DNA of 64,000 nt from Chryseolinea soli. Its GTDB lineage: Bacteria; Bacteroidota; Bacteroidia; Cytophagales; Cyclobacteriaceae. The notes beneath the pieces were generated by a model. That model worked only from the letters and a program-made list of their open reading frames with translations. It was not told where the DNA came from and did no database searches. Below are positions 8,151 to 16,955 of the stretch, piece by piece (the first letter of the stretch is position 1; the number at the start of each line of letters is the position of its first letter). The position numbers were made by a program, and so were the translations under genes. Location of the stretch: the NCBI RefSeq assembly GCF_003589925.1, contig NZ_CP032382.1, forward strand, positions 7,564,001 through 7,628,000, written 5' to 3'.

Positions 8151-8651
8151 CTATTTTATTCGTTTTTCATATAGAAAACTGCCCTTCCGTTTAGGAGATA
8201 AAGTTTTTTTCAGTTTCTTCTCGATAACAAGTTTCTTCAGGACTCCAGAAGTAGCAGAACTATTTAGACGCACGCTGTACAAATCCGCGCATTTTTCTGT
8301 TATTTCCAGAACCGACCTCGGTTTTTCCAAGTAGTCGGTATGTAATAATTCTATAATGGTAGCGGTTGTCGCGGGGCGATTTTTTTTTCGATGAAGTAGA
8401 CTGAAGTCAGTGTTGAGTTTAAGAGGGAATTCAAACCTAAGAAGTTCGTCTGGATACTTACCGAGCGCAATAGCAATGGCCTTGATCGTATGCATATTAG
8501 CAGCGTGCCTGCCATTTTCAATTCGCGAGATTTGATTCACTTCCATTTTAGACTCCGTTGCCAACTGATCCTGCGACCATTGCTTCTCTTCCCGCAGACG
8601 CCGGACGTGTTTTCCAAATGCCTTTTGAAATTCTTTATCCTTATTCCTCAC
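8151..8651 (-). CDS. XRE-family transcriptional regulator
   Basis: Cytoplasmic DNA-binding protein of 166 residues. An N-terminal Cro/C1-type helix-turn-helix spans about residues 10-68 (GKHVRRLREEKQWSQDQLA, then VNQISRIENGRHAAN). The C-terminal part is basic (PATTATIIELLHTDYLEKP, then KKTLSPKRKGSFLYEK) and may hold a second winged-helix-like domain. It stands alone in a gene-poor region of decayed sequence and repeats, which suggests an accessory or mobile-element origin. No target operator could be assigned. Confidence 0.85.
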   Translation of the reverse strand: MRNKDKEFQKAFGKHVRRLREEKQWSQDQLATESKMEVNQISRIENGRHAANMHTIKAIAIALGKYPDELLRFEFPLKLNTDFSLLHRKKNRPATTATIIELLHTDYLEKPRSVLEITEKCADLYSVRLNSSATSGVLKKLVIEKKLKKTLSPKRKGSFLYEKRIK

Positions 8652-9206
8652 TCAGGGCAAACTGCGCCCCCTTAATGGTTAGTTTATTATCAAATTTGTA
8701 TATAAATTGATTATTCTATATTTTTGATAGAGTTTAAAGAGAATCAAAAAACGGGAGCCATTCCTATTGCCGATACCCGAAAAACACCGCGTAGGTCACA
8801 TTGCCCCAAATTTGAATCCATTTGATGTTTTAGGTGGTGAATTTGTGGCACGGTTGAGTTTCCCTTCAAGAAAAGAGCCCAGCGAAAAGGGATCCTCAGA
8901 TCTTTCGTTACATGATTTTGAGTCGTGCCCGGTCTTATTTCATTCTCCGTATGAAACAACCCTGAAACTAGTTTAACCCAATTTTGGACAAATTGTCCAA
9001 ACCAATTTGATTATCGACTTGAATGTTCAGGATTTCTCAGTCAATTTAAGAAGGTAAGACCACCTGAAAACATATGTCATTCCGCGCCATTGGCTTTACA
9101 GTAGTTTTCGTTAGGATTTTTTGATATGACAGGAATCAATTGATAAGTTTAGAGTAGATGCAGCTGCAATAGCTCCATAGTGCTTTTAGAATAAAACTTT
9201 TGATTC
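8652..9206. other. Intergenic stretch, no supported gene
   Basis: AT-rich sequence between two regulator-like genes facing away from each other. Short overlapping frames near 8744-8976 lie on both strands and look random. No tRNA, hairpin terminator or clear promoter was seen. Confidence 0.5.
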
Positions 9207-9536
9207 ATGAAATCACGATTTTTAGCTCACATGACCATAGAGGAATTCAAAATTCTTTTGAGAGAAATTTTGAAGGAAGTATTGGATGAAGAAAAACGAA
9301 CTGGTCTGGATACCGACTGCTTATTAAGCACTCGGGAGGCTGCCCTTCTGTTGAATCTTGAGGTCACAACTTTATACGACAAAACTTCTCAACGATTAAT
9401 ACCACATTATAAGCGCGGTAAAAAAGTATTGTTCAAAAAGTCCGAGTTGCTTGCATGGATTGAGGCAGGAAAAGTTGCTACTACACAAGAGATCCAAAAA
9501 GATGCATCCCAACATATTTGGAAGAGAATGCCCTGA
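9207..9536 (+). CDS. Excisionase-like helix-turn-helix protein (HTH_17)
   Basis: Small DNA-binding protein of 109 residues. The MerR/excisionase-type winged helix lies at residues 40-90: LLSTREAALLLNLEVTTLYD, then IPHYKRGKKVLFKKSEL followed by AWIEAG. An N-terminal amphipathic helix (IEEFKILLREILKEVLDE) probably drives dimerisation. An ATG at 9231 (residue 9) is an equally good start. In Bacteroidota such proteins commonly accompany conjugative or integrative elements, but no integrase or mobilisation gene is nearby, so it may be a relic. The HTH assignment is firm and the role is not. Confidence 0.8.
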   Translation: MKSRFLAHMTIEEFKILLREILKEVLDEEKRTGLDTDCLLSTREAALLLNLEVTTLYDKTSQRLIPHYKRGKKVLFKKSELLAWIEAGKVATTQEIQKDASQHIWKRMP

Positions 9537-10068
9537 TTCCTCTTTGTCGATCTCCTTGCACATCCAAAAAAACTCAATGAATAAGCCAAGGGCACCGGCC
9601 AATAAAGTCCCAGTCCTACAGTAGCCTCAGTTCTTTCTTTAATCTCCGGTCTTATGATTAGCCTTAACCCACATCATTTATAGTCATTCCACAATCATGC
9701 ATTTGGCTTCTTTGATTTTGGCAAGAAAGAATACATACCGAAAGACTTCAAAAGGGTGGAACCTGCCAGTATGCGGGGCACCATTGCATGGAAGGCGGAC
9801 AGCCGTCTATCCACGCGCATGGCGTTGCTGGCGACCAATCGTTTCAAACTTTTGGAGGACACATTCTAAAAACTAGTGTTAGCACCGGGTCCCTGGAAGT
9901 CCTCATTATTCCGCACGACAAACTTTTTGAACGAAAACATGATGATAGCATAGGCACAGACGTTCTCGACATCCAAACACCTTGATGCTACCTGGGAAAT
10001 TTAAGATTTGATGATAAAACTGAGACTATTCCGATGAGAAGGCAAATATCATTTTTAAGCTACAACAA
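9537..10068. other. Intergenic stretch, no supported gene
   Basis: One plus-strand frame around 9715-9870 reads protein-like (DFGKKEYIPKDFKRVE, then STRMALLATNRFKLLED) but has no start codon or recognised family. It may be the tail of a decayed gene. Nothing else was seen. Confidence 0.45.
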
Positions 10069-10515
10069 CTATCTATTTTCGATCCAGCAAACTTTTAATT
10101 TTCGCTCTGCAAATAACCACGAACCGTTTTGCTTTACCATGGAGTCATAGTAACGAATACCCGCGATCATAATTTTCTGGACTCCGTCTTGAATATTCAG
10201 GTGATAGGCCCTGCAATAGGAAAGGCTGGTCGCGCGGTCTCCCTCTAGTTTAATGGTACTTTGACCATTGAAATGCATCGTGGATATATAGGTATTCAGA
10301 TTGTCAAATACTGGAAAGAGGTCTCTCCGTGTACTAACCACTTGCGTCGGCGTTGACGCTTTTTCGTCCATATATACCTCAAAATTGGTATCCTCAGTAA
10401 AGAGTGCCATTTGGCCTTGCGCATCACGGGTGTCAGCACAGTAGGCGTACCGGTCGATTAGCTCACGGATTGCCAGTCGGTCTTCAAATTGTTGCAGTTT
10501 TTGTTCGACGTTCAT
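10069..10515 (-). CDS. NTF2/SnoaL-like protein
   Basis: A 148-residue single-domain protein of the NTF2-like superfamily (SnoaL_4 type). It begins with the usual helical block (IRELIDRYAYCADTRDAQG), followed by FTEDTNFEVYMDE and ends in the sheet ESKLKVCWI-like region. This fold makes ring-hydroxylating dioxygenase small subunits, ketosteroid isomerase-like and dehydratase enzymes; which activity applies here is not visible. It lies 55 bases downstream of an aldehyde dehydrogenase on the same strand, so the two may act on one substrate. Confidence 0.8.
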   Translation of the reverse strand: MNVEQKLQQFEDRLAIRELIDRYAYCADTRDAQGQMALFTEDTNFEVYMDEKASTPTQVVSTRRDLFPVFDNLNTYISTMHFNGQSTIKLEGDRATSLSYCRAYHLNIQDGVQKIMIAGIRYYDSMVKQNGSWLFAERKLKVCWIENR

Positions 10516-10570
10516 AGTATTTTATAGATTATTTTACACAGTTCGATCGGACCTTTCGAGTACAAACTTT

Positions 10571-11986
10571 TTATTCCAAGAATGCTTTCGGCTCAAGATA
10601 TTCCTCCAACCCAAATTCGCCATACTCCCTCCCAACGCCTGATTGCTTAAACCCTCCGAAGGGAGCTTTTGAATCGTGCATGAATCCGTTGATACAAATC
10701 CTTCCTGCGTCAATCTGCGAAGCTACCCGGTATGCCCTTTCCTTGTCTGCCGAAGTGACGTATGCGGCTAGGCCATAGGTAGTATCATTAGCGATGGCAA
10801 TCGCGTCTTCGTCATTTTTGTAGGGGATAATGGATAAGACAGGCCCGAAAATTTCCTCCTGGGCAATCCGCATGCTGTTCTTAACATTAGTAAAAATGGT
10901 GGCCTTGGCAAAATATCCGTTTTCCAGCCCCTTTGGTTTTCCTAGACCACCCACCAACAACGTAGCTCCCTCCTGTTGTCCGACTTTGATATACTCCTGA
11001 ACGCGGTCAAACTGTTTTTTACTTACCATCGGCCCCACCATTGTTTCCATACTGCCCGGGTCGCCGACTTTAATATTATCCACTGTATATTTTGCGATTT
11101 CGTTTACGTCCTTGAGTTTGCTTTCAGGCACGAGCAAGCGCGTGCCTGCGGCGCAGGCTTGGCCGCTGTTCAGAAAGGCAATCGTAATAGCCATCGGGAT
11201 AGCCTGCTGCAAATTGGCGTCGTCCAGGATAATGTTTGGCGACTTGCCACCGAGCTCCATGGTAACCCTTTTCATGCTTTCGACCGCTCCGCGCATAATG
11301 ATCTTGCCTACACCGGTGGAACCTGTGAACGCTATTTTATTAATGTCAGGATTTCTGGTGATCTCTCCGCCAATCACATCGCCCATGCCATTCAGGAAGT
11401 TGACGACACCTTTGGGTATGCCGGCTTCATGAAAGCACTCGGCCATTACTTGCGTTTGCTGAGCACTCATTTCACTGGGTTTGACAACGGATGTGCAACC
11501 TGCGGCTATCGCTGTTGAGAGCTTTGTAACAATAAATCCGTTACTCATATTCCACGGTATAATAATACCAACGACTCCAACGGGCTGCAGACGGACTCTC
11601 GACTTACCGGTCTTTCTTTCAAGGTCAAAATGCTTCAAGGTATCGATCATGGCACTGACGTCTTCAATCGCGTTGTTGGTAACCATCGTGCAGAATTGTC
11701 TCACGCCGCCATATTCTTCTACCATCACGTCCGTTAAATCATTGGCGCGCCTTTTTATTGTTGCACGCAGTTTCTCCAAATAGCCAATGCGCTCATCCTT
11801 TGTTGTCTTGGAGAACGTTGTAAACGCCACTTTTGCCGCGACAATCGCCGCCCTCGCATCCTCCACATCGCCCAAGGTCACCTCCGCCATCTTTTTGTTT
11901 GTCGTTGGGTTGATCAGTTCCAGTATCTCCGTACCATGTGGAGTAACAAACTCGCCGTTGATATAGAATTTATTGATCGTTTTCAT
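10571..11986 (-). CDS. NAD(P)-dependent aldehyde dehydrogenase
   Basis: Cytoplasmic enzyme oxidising an aldehyde to its acid. At 471 residues it is full length. Catalytic parts are intact: IIPWNMSNG near residue 142, the cofactor motif FTGSTGVGK at 220-228, the general base Glu244 in MELGGKSP, and the nucleophile Cys278 in NSGQACAAGTR. The C-terminal GFKQSGVGREYGEFG block is present. Its substrate is unknown; the family includes betaine, vanillin and aliphatic aldehyde dehydrogenases. It is probably co-transcribed with the NTF2-like gene downstream. A 7-bp inverted repeat lies 46 bases upstream. Confidence 0.93.
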   Translation of the reverse strand: MKTINKFYINGEFVTPHGTEILELINPTTNKKMAEVTLGDVEDARAAIVAAKVAFTTFSKTTKDERIGYLEKLRATIKRRANDLTDVMVEEYGGVRQFCTMVTNNAIEDVSAMIDTLKHFDLERKTGKSRVRLQPVGVVGIIIPWNMSNGFIVTKLSTAIAAGCTSVVKPSEMSAQQTQVMAECFHEAGIPKGVVNFLNGMGDVIGGEITRNPDINKIAFTGSTGVGKIIMRGAVESMKRVTMELGGKSPNIILDDANLQQAIPMAITIAFLNSGQACAAGTRLLVPESKLKDVNEIAKYTVDNIKVGDPGSMETMVGPMVSKKQFDRVQEYIKVGQQEGATLLVGGLGKPKGLENGYFAKATIFTNVKNSMRIAQEEIFGPVLSIIPYKNDEDAIAIANDTTYGLAAYVTSADKERAYRVASQIDAGRICINGFMHDSKAPFGGFKQSGVGREYGEFGLEEYLEPKAFLE

Positions 11987-12031
11987 CCGCGTAAATATTT
12001 AAGTAGAAAGGTCAAACAATACACTACACGG

Positions 12032-12057
12032 TCAGGCGCATCCGATATATCGCCTGA
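12032..12057. promoter_or_regulatory. Inverted repeat upstream of the aldehyde dehydrogenase
   Basis: TCAGGCG and CGCCTGA, 7 bp each, are separated by 12 bases, 46 bases upstream of the ATG at 11986. It could be an operator, or a leader hairpin; it has no T tract. Confidence 0.35.
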
Positions 12058-12241
12058 TCCTGTAATTCACCGTTCTGTTTTGTGGGACGAGTTTAGATGT
12101 TTTGTGTAAGGTTCTATTTGCTGTCCGGATCAAATTTCAATTGCTGTGCGGTGCAGCATCCCCTCTAGAAAAAAAAGGTCTCTTGGATCTGTCGTTTGAT
12201 GATACCGTGGCAATGACTGATTCTTTGTCCAAAATGTCAAT

Positions 12242-13057
12242 TCACTTTACCCCCATGATCTCCTTCGGCGTGGCACCAAATTTCTGTTTAAAGACCCGGT
12301 AGAAGTGCGTCAGATTCTCAAAACCTACATCCAAATAAATATCAGTCGGGTTATGCTTTTTCTTCTTGATCAAATGATAGGCCTCTGCGAGCCTTTTCTC
12401 CATCAGCCATTTGCCAGGAGGCATATTAAAAGTCTTTGTAAAGTCCCGTTTGAATCCAGCGAGACTTCTTCCGGTGAGTTTTGCAAAAGTTTCCAGTGAA
12501 GTATTGTAGTGAAAATTGTTCTTCATGAACTCCTCAAGATCTATTTTTTGCGGCTCACTAAAGTCAAACAGGATGTTTTTCAGCCTTTCGTCCCGCTGAA
12601 GGATCAATTCAATGGCCTCGCTTATCTTGATCCGTGCGAGCTTATCATTTAACGGCCGCGACTGCTCAAGGTAAGGCAACAACGATGAGAAGTATGTAGT
12701 AAAATAGCTGTCGGCATTTAGTAAAAGCATACCATCCCCTTCATACTTCCCATCACAATTCATGTTGTTTGTCAGGGCGTAGTGTTGCAAGCGTTCTTTG
12801 CTTAGAATAAGTGCCATTACTTTATACTCTTGATCCATCGCCGGAATCTTTAAGCTATTGGCCAATTGATTTTTGCGCGCCAATAAAAGTTGGTTTTTCT
12901 TCAGGATGGTCGTGCCTCCCTGGTGAAATACATGGGTCTCTCCAGAAATTTGATATGCGAGAAGATTTTCGGGCACAAATGGCTCGAGGCCGCGCTCTTC
13001 TTCAAACGAGCATGAATAAACAAATGCACCTTCAATGGTTGTTGTCGCTAATTTCAT
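12242..13057 (-). CDS. AraC-family transcriptional regulator
   Basis: A 271-residue regulator. The N-terminal two thirds resemble a cupin-type sensing domain (GETHVFHQGGTTILKKNQL). The C-terminal double HTH is seen in SLETFAKLTGRSLAGFKRDF and DIYLDVGFENLTHFYRVFK, ending FGATPKEIMG. Its ATG overlaps the stop of the upstream membrane gene by four bases (ATGA), so both are translated from one message. It faces the same way as the aldehyde dehydrogenase operon 255 bases further on and is a candidate for its control. Confidence 0.93.
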   Translation of the reverse strand: MKLATTTIEGAFVYSCSFEEERGLEPFVPENLLAYQISGETHVFHQGGTTILKKNQLLLARKNQLANSLKIPAMDQEYKVMALILSKERLQHYALTNNMNCDGKYEGDGMLLLNADSYFTTYFSSLLPYLEQSRPLNDKLARIKISEAIELILQRDERLKNILFDFSEPQKIDLEEFMKNNFHYNTSLETFAKLTGRSLAGFKRDFTKTFNMPPGKWLMEKRLAEAYHLIKKKKHNPTDIYLDVGFENLTHFYRVFKQKFGATPKEIMGVK

Positions 13058-13557
13058 TTGACGTTGGTCATACGTTCGAGCTGCTGGAGGTACTCCGAGT
13101 TGCGAGCGTCTGTGTTGCTGTCCACAATCAGTAAAATGATGGAAAGCAGAATGACCGTAATTCCGATTGCCCTCCAGGTGGTATTCGATACCAATATAAC
13201 CAGTAATGCCCCAAAGAGTATAATTAAGGGTAGCATTTTGAGCACCCTTGCCAGTTCACGTTTTGACTTCTGTGCCCTGGCAACCTCTTCTTTAATGAAG
13301 ACTTCTGAATCGGACCTGTATTCTTGTTCGAATCTTGAGATCCGGGGCATATTTGCCATGTATAAACCTGTCCCCACGGCGATCAGGAATAGACCGGCTG
13401 CCAGGAATGGCCAAATATAAGCTCTTGCCATTGCCGTTTTTCCGAAATAGGCAAATCCCGCCGAGGTGGCGATTACTAAGATGCTTGCAAGCCATACTAT
13501 TTTCGCTGAGAAAACTTCGGCTCTTGCCCAGTCGGTACTTAATTTTATTTCGTCCAT
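13054..13557 (-). CDS. Predicted integral membrane protein, partner of the AraC regulator
   Basis: A 167-residue protein with four likely transmembrane segments in two pairs: near residues 18-38 and 48-68, then near 110-125 and 130-145. A long charged cytoplasmic helix lies between the pairs (EEVARAQKSKRELARVLK). No family recognised. The stop overlaps the AraC start by four bases, an arrangement that suggests the membrane protein modulates or senses for the regulator; that is inference. Upstream lies the duplicated hairpin element. Confidence 0.72.
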   Translation of the reverse strand: MDEIKLSTDWARAEVFSAKIVWLASILVIATSAGFAYFGKTAMARAYIWPFLAAGLFLIAVGTGLYMANMPRISRFEQEYRSDSEVFIKEEVARAQKSKRELARVLKMLPLIILFGALLVILVSNTTWRAIGITVILLSIILLIVDSNTDARNSEYLQQLERMTNVK

Positions 13558-13657
13558 GGCTTAGTTCGTTGGTCGCACAAGTTTTAGAATTTAGCCGGCT
13601 ATTTCCTTGCTGTGCGGCTCAAATAATAGTTTCTATATGGCTCATCGGGTATAAATC

Positions 13658-13818
13658 CGAAATAGCAAAGTCCCCGAGGCGGGAGACTTTGCTATGGCGT
13701 GACACGCTATAGGGGAATGTATTGAGGCTACTTTCGTATCCTAAGGGCTGTCACTGTCCAAATCCAAGTCTCCCGCCTCGGGGACTTGGATTTCTCAACA
13801 GCGCAGTTACTATTTTAT
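13658..13818 (+). repeat. 161-bp structured element, copy 1
   Basis: First of two near-identical units 204 bases apart. Hairpin A has arms 13662-13672 and 13685-13695 (ATAGCAAAGTC) around the 12-base loop CCCGAGGCGGGA. A small hairpin (GCGTG-A-CACGC) follows. Hairpin B has arms 13760-13770 and 13783-13793 (AAATCCAAGTC) around TCCCGCCTCGGG, the exact reverse complement of loop A. Each loop can extend its stem by CCCG/CGGG, leaving one bulged base. The layout resembles REP/BIME or REPIN elements, although no REP-associated transposase is in the window. Confidence 0.85.
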
Positions 13819-13861
13819 GACTTGTCGTGAGTCGGGATTTATTTAGCGTCTAAGTCATATT

Positions 13862-14022
13862 CGAAATAGCAAAGTCCCCGAGGCGGGAGACTTTGCTATG
13901 GCGTGACACGCTATAGGGGAATGGATTGCGGCTATTTCGTATCCCAAAGGCTGTCGCTGTCCAAATCAAAGTTTCCCGCCTCGGGGATTTTGATTTCTCG
14001 AACAACGCAGTTACTATTTTAT
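13862..14022 (+). repeat. 161-bp structured element, copy 2
   Basis: Second unit, separated from copy 1 by 43 bases. Hairpin A is identical. Hairpin B arms are 13963-13973 and 13986-13996. Compared with copy 1, one C-G pair has become A-T (both sides changed) and two further changes turn pairs into G-T or T-G wobbles, so the stem is kept. One single-base deletion and one insertion balance, giving equal length. The right end contains the stop codon of the gene at 14019-14360. Confidence 0.85.
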
Positions 14023-14360
14023 ATCTCTACGTTCCCGGGGTGCAATATCTCATCAAAGATCTCATCAACCGCTCGCCGAAAAAAACGGCTATCTATATTC
14101 TCCAGGTCCAGATACTGTTCAGGGTTGTTGATCACGCTTTCCCTGGTCATCGACACAAAATTGCCCCATGCGGCAACGCTAAGGGTTTCGTGCTTATATT
14201 CCAAGAGTTGAATAAAAGGATATAACGAGGCATGGAGCCTATTTTTTTGTGTATTAAATTCATCCGTCATGGCTTCCAGGGATTTGGGATGGTCAATGTA
14301 GGAGTTTTTACGCTGCCAGGCAGATATCAAGTGTCTACTAATGTGCACCAAAAAAAACAC
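14019..14360 (-). CDS. Hypothetical protein, possibly a truncated gene
   Basis: A 113-residue frame with no recognised family. It is rich in charged and aromatic residues (TDEFNTQKNRLHASLYPF, then FFRRAVDEIFDEILHPG) and looks helical and soluble. Its TAA stop at 14019-14021 falls inside the right end of hairpin element copy 2, so the original C-terminus may have been replaced by the element. No operon partner is present. Real-gene status is uncertain. Confidence 0.4.
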   Translation of the reverse strand: MFFLVHISRHLISAWQRKNSYIDHPKSLEAMTDEFNTQKNRLHASLYPFIQLLEYKHETLSVAAWGNFVSMTRESVINNPEQYLDLENIDSRFFRRAVDEIFDEILHPGNVEI

Positions 14361-14572
14361 GTGCCGATGCGTTAGGAATGGTGAAATATTATAGAAATTC
14401 CGGTGAGTGCTTCACAGCTCTGCCTTCTGTTCATTCAACAATATGGTTTGCGGGTTGTTAGAAGTGGGTTTAGTTTAGGGAGAGAATAGGATATAATTTA
14501 CTATCGTAGGAGGGCTCAGAAATAGCTGCCATTATAAACCACGAAACTTGATCAATACTAAGCAAACATGTC

Positions 14573-15124
14573 ATGAGAAACTATCCCCTCGAGAAAGTAT
14601 ACAGGCTTATGGAGCCTAGTCCGATCGTATTGGTAACAACTTTTCACCGCGGAAAGCAAAACATCATGACGATGGGATTTCACATGATGGTTCAGCATAC
14701 GCCTCCTCTTATCGGAGCGGTCATTGGTCCCTGGGATTATAGCTATAAAGCGTTGAAGGCAACGCGCGAGTGCGTTATCGCCATACCTGGAGCAGACCTG
14801 GCAGAAAAAGTCGTTGACATTGGCAACTGTTCCGGAGACGACATTGATAAATTCGGAAAATTCAGACTCACTCCGACCGAAGCACAGCATGTCAAGGCAC
14901 CTTTAATCGAACAGTGCATTGCAAACATTGAATGCAAAGTGGCCGATATGCGATTGGCAAACCGGTATAGCCTTTTCATTCTTAAAGCCGTAAAAGCCTG
15001 GGCAAATCCCGATAGAAAGGAGCAGCGAACATTACACCACCAGGGCAATGGTACCTTCAAAGTGGATGGCAGGACTATAGACTTGCGCAAGCGAATGGTG
15101 AAGTGGCGGGAATTGGTGGATTAA
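14573..15124 (+). CDS. Flavin reductase-like FMN-binding protein
   Basis: A 183-residue protein of the flavin reductase-like split-barrel family, which binds FMN and reduces it, or acts as the reductase partner of flavin monooxygenases. Typical early block: PSPIVLVTTFHRGKQNIMT, then PPLIGAVIGPWDYSYKAL, and later CVIAIPGADLAEKV with the GNCSGDDIDKF segment. It is cytoplasmic with no signal peptide. It stands at the head of a plus-strand run that continues with AraC genes and dehydrogenases, and may supply reduced flavin to a nearby oxidoreductase. Confidence 0.87.
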   Translation: MRNYPLEKVYRLMEPSPIVLVTTFHRGKQNIMTMGFHMMVQHTPPLIGAVIGPWDYSYKALKATRECVIAIPGADLAEKVVDIGNCSGDDIDKFGKFRLTPTEAQHVKAPLIEQCIANIECKVADMRLANRYSLFILKAVKAWANPDRKEQRTLHHQGNGTFKVDGRTIDLRKRMVKWRELVD

Positions 15125-15244
15125 TGCGAGCGAAGAATAAGAAACAACTCACCTTCATGCTTAATAGATCGCATCCCACCGCTGGCGGAATGGATCAGGA
15201 AACTGGATAGCAAATTTGCTGCAGTTTTTATAGATTGGGCAAGC

Positions 15245-16201
15245 ATGGGAAAAACAAAAAAAACGCCCGCAACCGAAAACATCCCTTATTTGCGTGACTT
15301 GGAAAGCTTTTATAAGCATGTAAAGGCAAGGCCACCATTGCATAAAGATTTCGACATACGGGAAATCGACCCCGAGGTGCTAAAGGCGTATGACTATGTA
15401 GCCAAGCCATTCCGTCATTCATTCTATTGCGTCACCTTATTCCTCCAGGGAGACATTACCTTGAACGCAGGCTTTTGGAAAACAAGATTAAAGAGACCTG
15501 CAGTATATTTTAAGACACCATGCCAGATAGTATCCTGGACCAAACCCGAACGATGGCTGCAAGAATATTTCATAGTATTTACCGACAATTTTCTCCTAAA
15601 TAACAGGGCGCTGGCAGATATCATTTTTGATTTGCCATTTTTCAAGTTGGATAAGGCCATTCCCTTTGAGATAGAACCTGATGAAGTGGAGTTGCTGGTA
15701 AGTATTTACAAGCAAGTCCTGAAAGAATATCATTCTGACAGCAAGGACAAATTCGCACTTATAGCCTCCTATGTTCATACGCTGTTGCTGCATGTGCGCA
15801 GGCTCTTTCTCAAATACTCGCAGACGGACGAAGTGCTTGTGAATCATATCCATTCGCATGAGCAGATGCTCGTCGAGAGTTTTCGCGCGCTCATCAGAAA
15901 AAGCCTTGTCAATGGCAATGTTGACCGGCGGCATTTGACAGTGAGGTATTTGGCGGCGCAACTGTCGGTCCATCCCAACTATTTGAACGCTGTGGTCAAT
16001 CGTCAGAATGGAAAGACCGCGATTGCATCCCTGCACGAACAGATTTCGCATGAGGCGCAAACACTCCTGAGCCAGACGAAATTTACCCTTAAAGAAATAG
16101 CCTTCCGGCTTGGTTTTGCAGACGCGCCGCATTTCAACCACTTCTTTAAAAAGCAGACAGGCTTCACGCCTGCGGCCTATCGGAAAAAACAAAATCTTTA
16201 G
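15245..16201 (+). CDS. AraC-family transcriptional regulator (paralogue A)
   Basis: A 318-residue regulator with a long N-terminal sensing domain (FRHSFYCVTLFLQGDITL, then GFWKTRLKRPAVYFKTP) and a C-terminal AraC double HTH (LTVRYLAAQLSVHPNYLNAV, then LKEIAFRLGFADAPHFNHFF) ending TGFTPAAYRKK. It is clearly paralogous to the equally long protein at 16956-17912, matching it along the whole length. The pair flanks one gene of unknown function. Targets are probably the adjacent dehydrogenase genes. Confidence 0.93.
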   Translation: MGKTKKTPATENIPYLRDLESFYKHVKARPPLHKDFDIREIDPEVLKAYDYVAKPFRHSFYCVTLFLQGDITLNAGFWKTRLKRPAVYFKTPCQIVSWTKPERWLQEYFIVFTDNFLLNNRALADIIFDLPFFKLDKAIPFEIEPDEVELLVSIYKQVLKEYHSDSKDKFALIASYVHTLLLHVRRLFLKYSQTDEVLVNHIHSHEQMLVESFRALIRKSLVNGNVDRRHLTVRYLAAQLSVHPNYLNAVVNRQNGKTAIASLHEQISHEAQTLLSQTKFTLKEIAFRLGFADAPHFNHFFKKQTGFTPAAYRKKQNL

Positions 16202-16328
16202 TTTTTTCAATAATCGCTTTGATTTATACAACGCTTTCCTTGTCCGTATTAAGGAGATTTGGCTGCATAGTGTTTAGGGCGATCCGCGATTTCGTCGTAC
16301 CTGAATTAGACATTAAAAACAAATAAAA

Positions 16329-16892
16329 ATGAACACTGATCAGCTACAGAAAGCTTCTTTTGGAGAATGGAAAAGCATAGCGGTCGAGGTGCGGCCGAGC
16401 AATACGAAGAACCCGAACGGGACATTGAAACCATTTTACTTAACCAGGGAATTTACCCTCCGCCCGGAGAGCAGGTTCAATCTTGTTGTCACCAATTTTG
16501 CCGACCCCTTTGGCAAGGTAGCCCTTGCCAGAATGTCTATCACGGGTCATATCGAATGGTGCGGTGACCACGCTGTCGTCCCTAATACCCAAAAAGTAGA
16601 CTTCTCGGCAGACGAGGAATATATCGTCACTCCCCTGTTGCAGGGTTTTGCAGACGTGCTGAACCAGTATACCAAAGGCTTTAACGAATGGAAAGTCAGT
16701 GAGCCGCAAAGCATATTCAAGAAGGCGTTTGCCCCCTTTGGCCTTACGGAGGGAAACATATTCAAGGAGTACGACCTCATTTACGTTCTAAACGATATGA
16801 TGTTCTGGGGCGCAAGACATGTAGATGGCCGGGGATTTGATACTGAGGAAAACAGGCCTACGAGTTTGCAAATCCCGATGGTCAGAAAATAA
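16329..16892 (+). CDS. Hypothetical protein between two AraC paralogues
   Basis: A 187-residue cytoplasmic-looking protein that I do not recognise with certainty. Visible blocks are FGEWKSIAVEVRPSNTKN, LTREFTLRPESRFNLVV and FWGARHVDGRGFDTEENRP. The repeated beta-strand pattern suggests a calycin-like or small barrel domain that could bind a small molecule. It lies 127 bases after one AraC gene and 63 bases before its paralogue on the same strand. This suggests all three belong to one response unit, with this protein either the regulated product or a ligand-handling partner. Confidence 0.6.
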   Translation: MNTDQLQKASFGEWKSIAVEVRPSNTKNPNGTLKPFYLTREFTLRPESRFNLVVTNFADPFGKVALARMSITGHIEWCGDHAVVPNTQKVDFSADEEYIVTPLLQGFADVLNQYTKGFNEWKVSEPQSIFKKAFAPFGLTEGNIFKEYDLIYVLNDMMFWGARHVDGRGFDTEENRPTSLQIPMVRK

Positions 16893-16955
16893 AACATTGA
16901 ATATCCCATCGTATCTTCAGCGTCTTGCAACCATCCGCCAGAACAAGCCTTCGAT

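Noticed and set aside
9695..9870. Alternative plus-strand frames near 9700-9990
   Set aside because: Several short overlapping frames compete, none with a recognised domain or start context.
13658..14022. Ordinary Rho-independent terminators
   Set aside because: The hairpins lack T tracts, occur as an ordered set of three, are duplicated as a unit and lie upstream of, not behind, the gene at 13054-13557.
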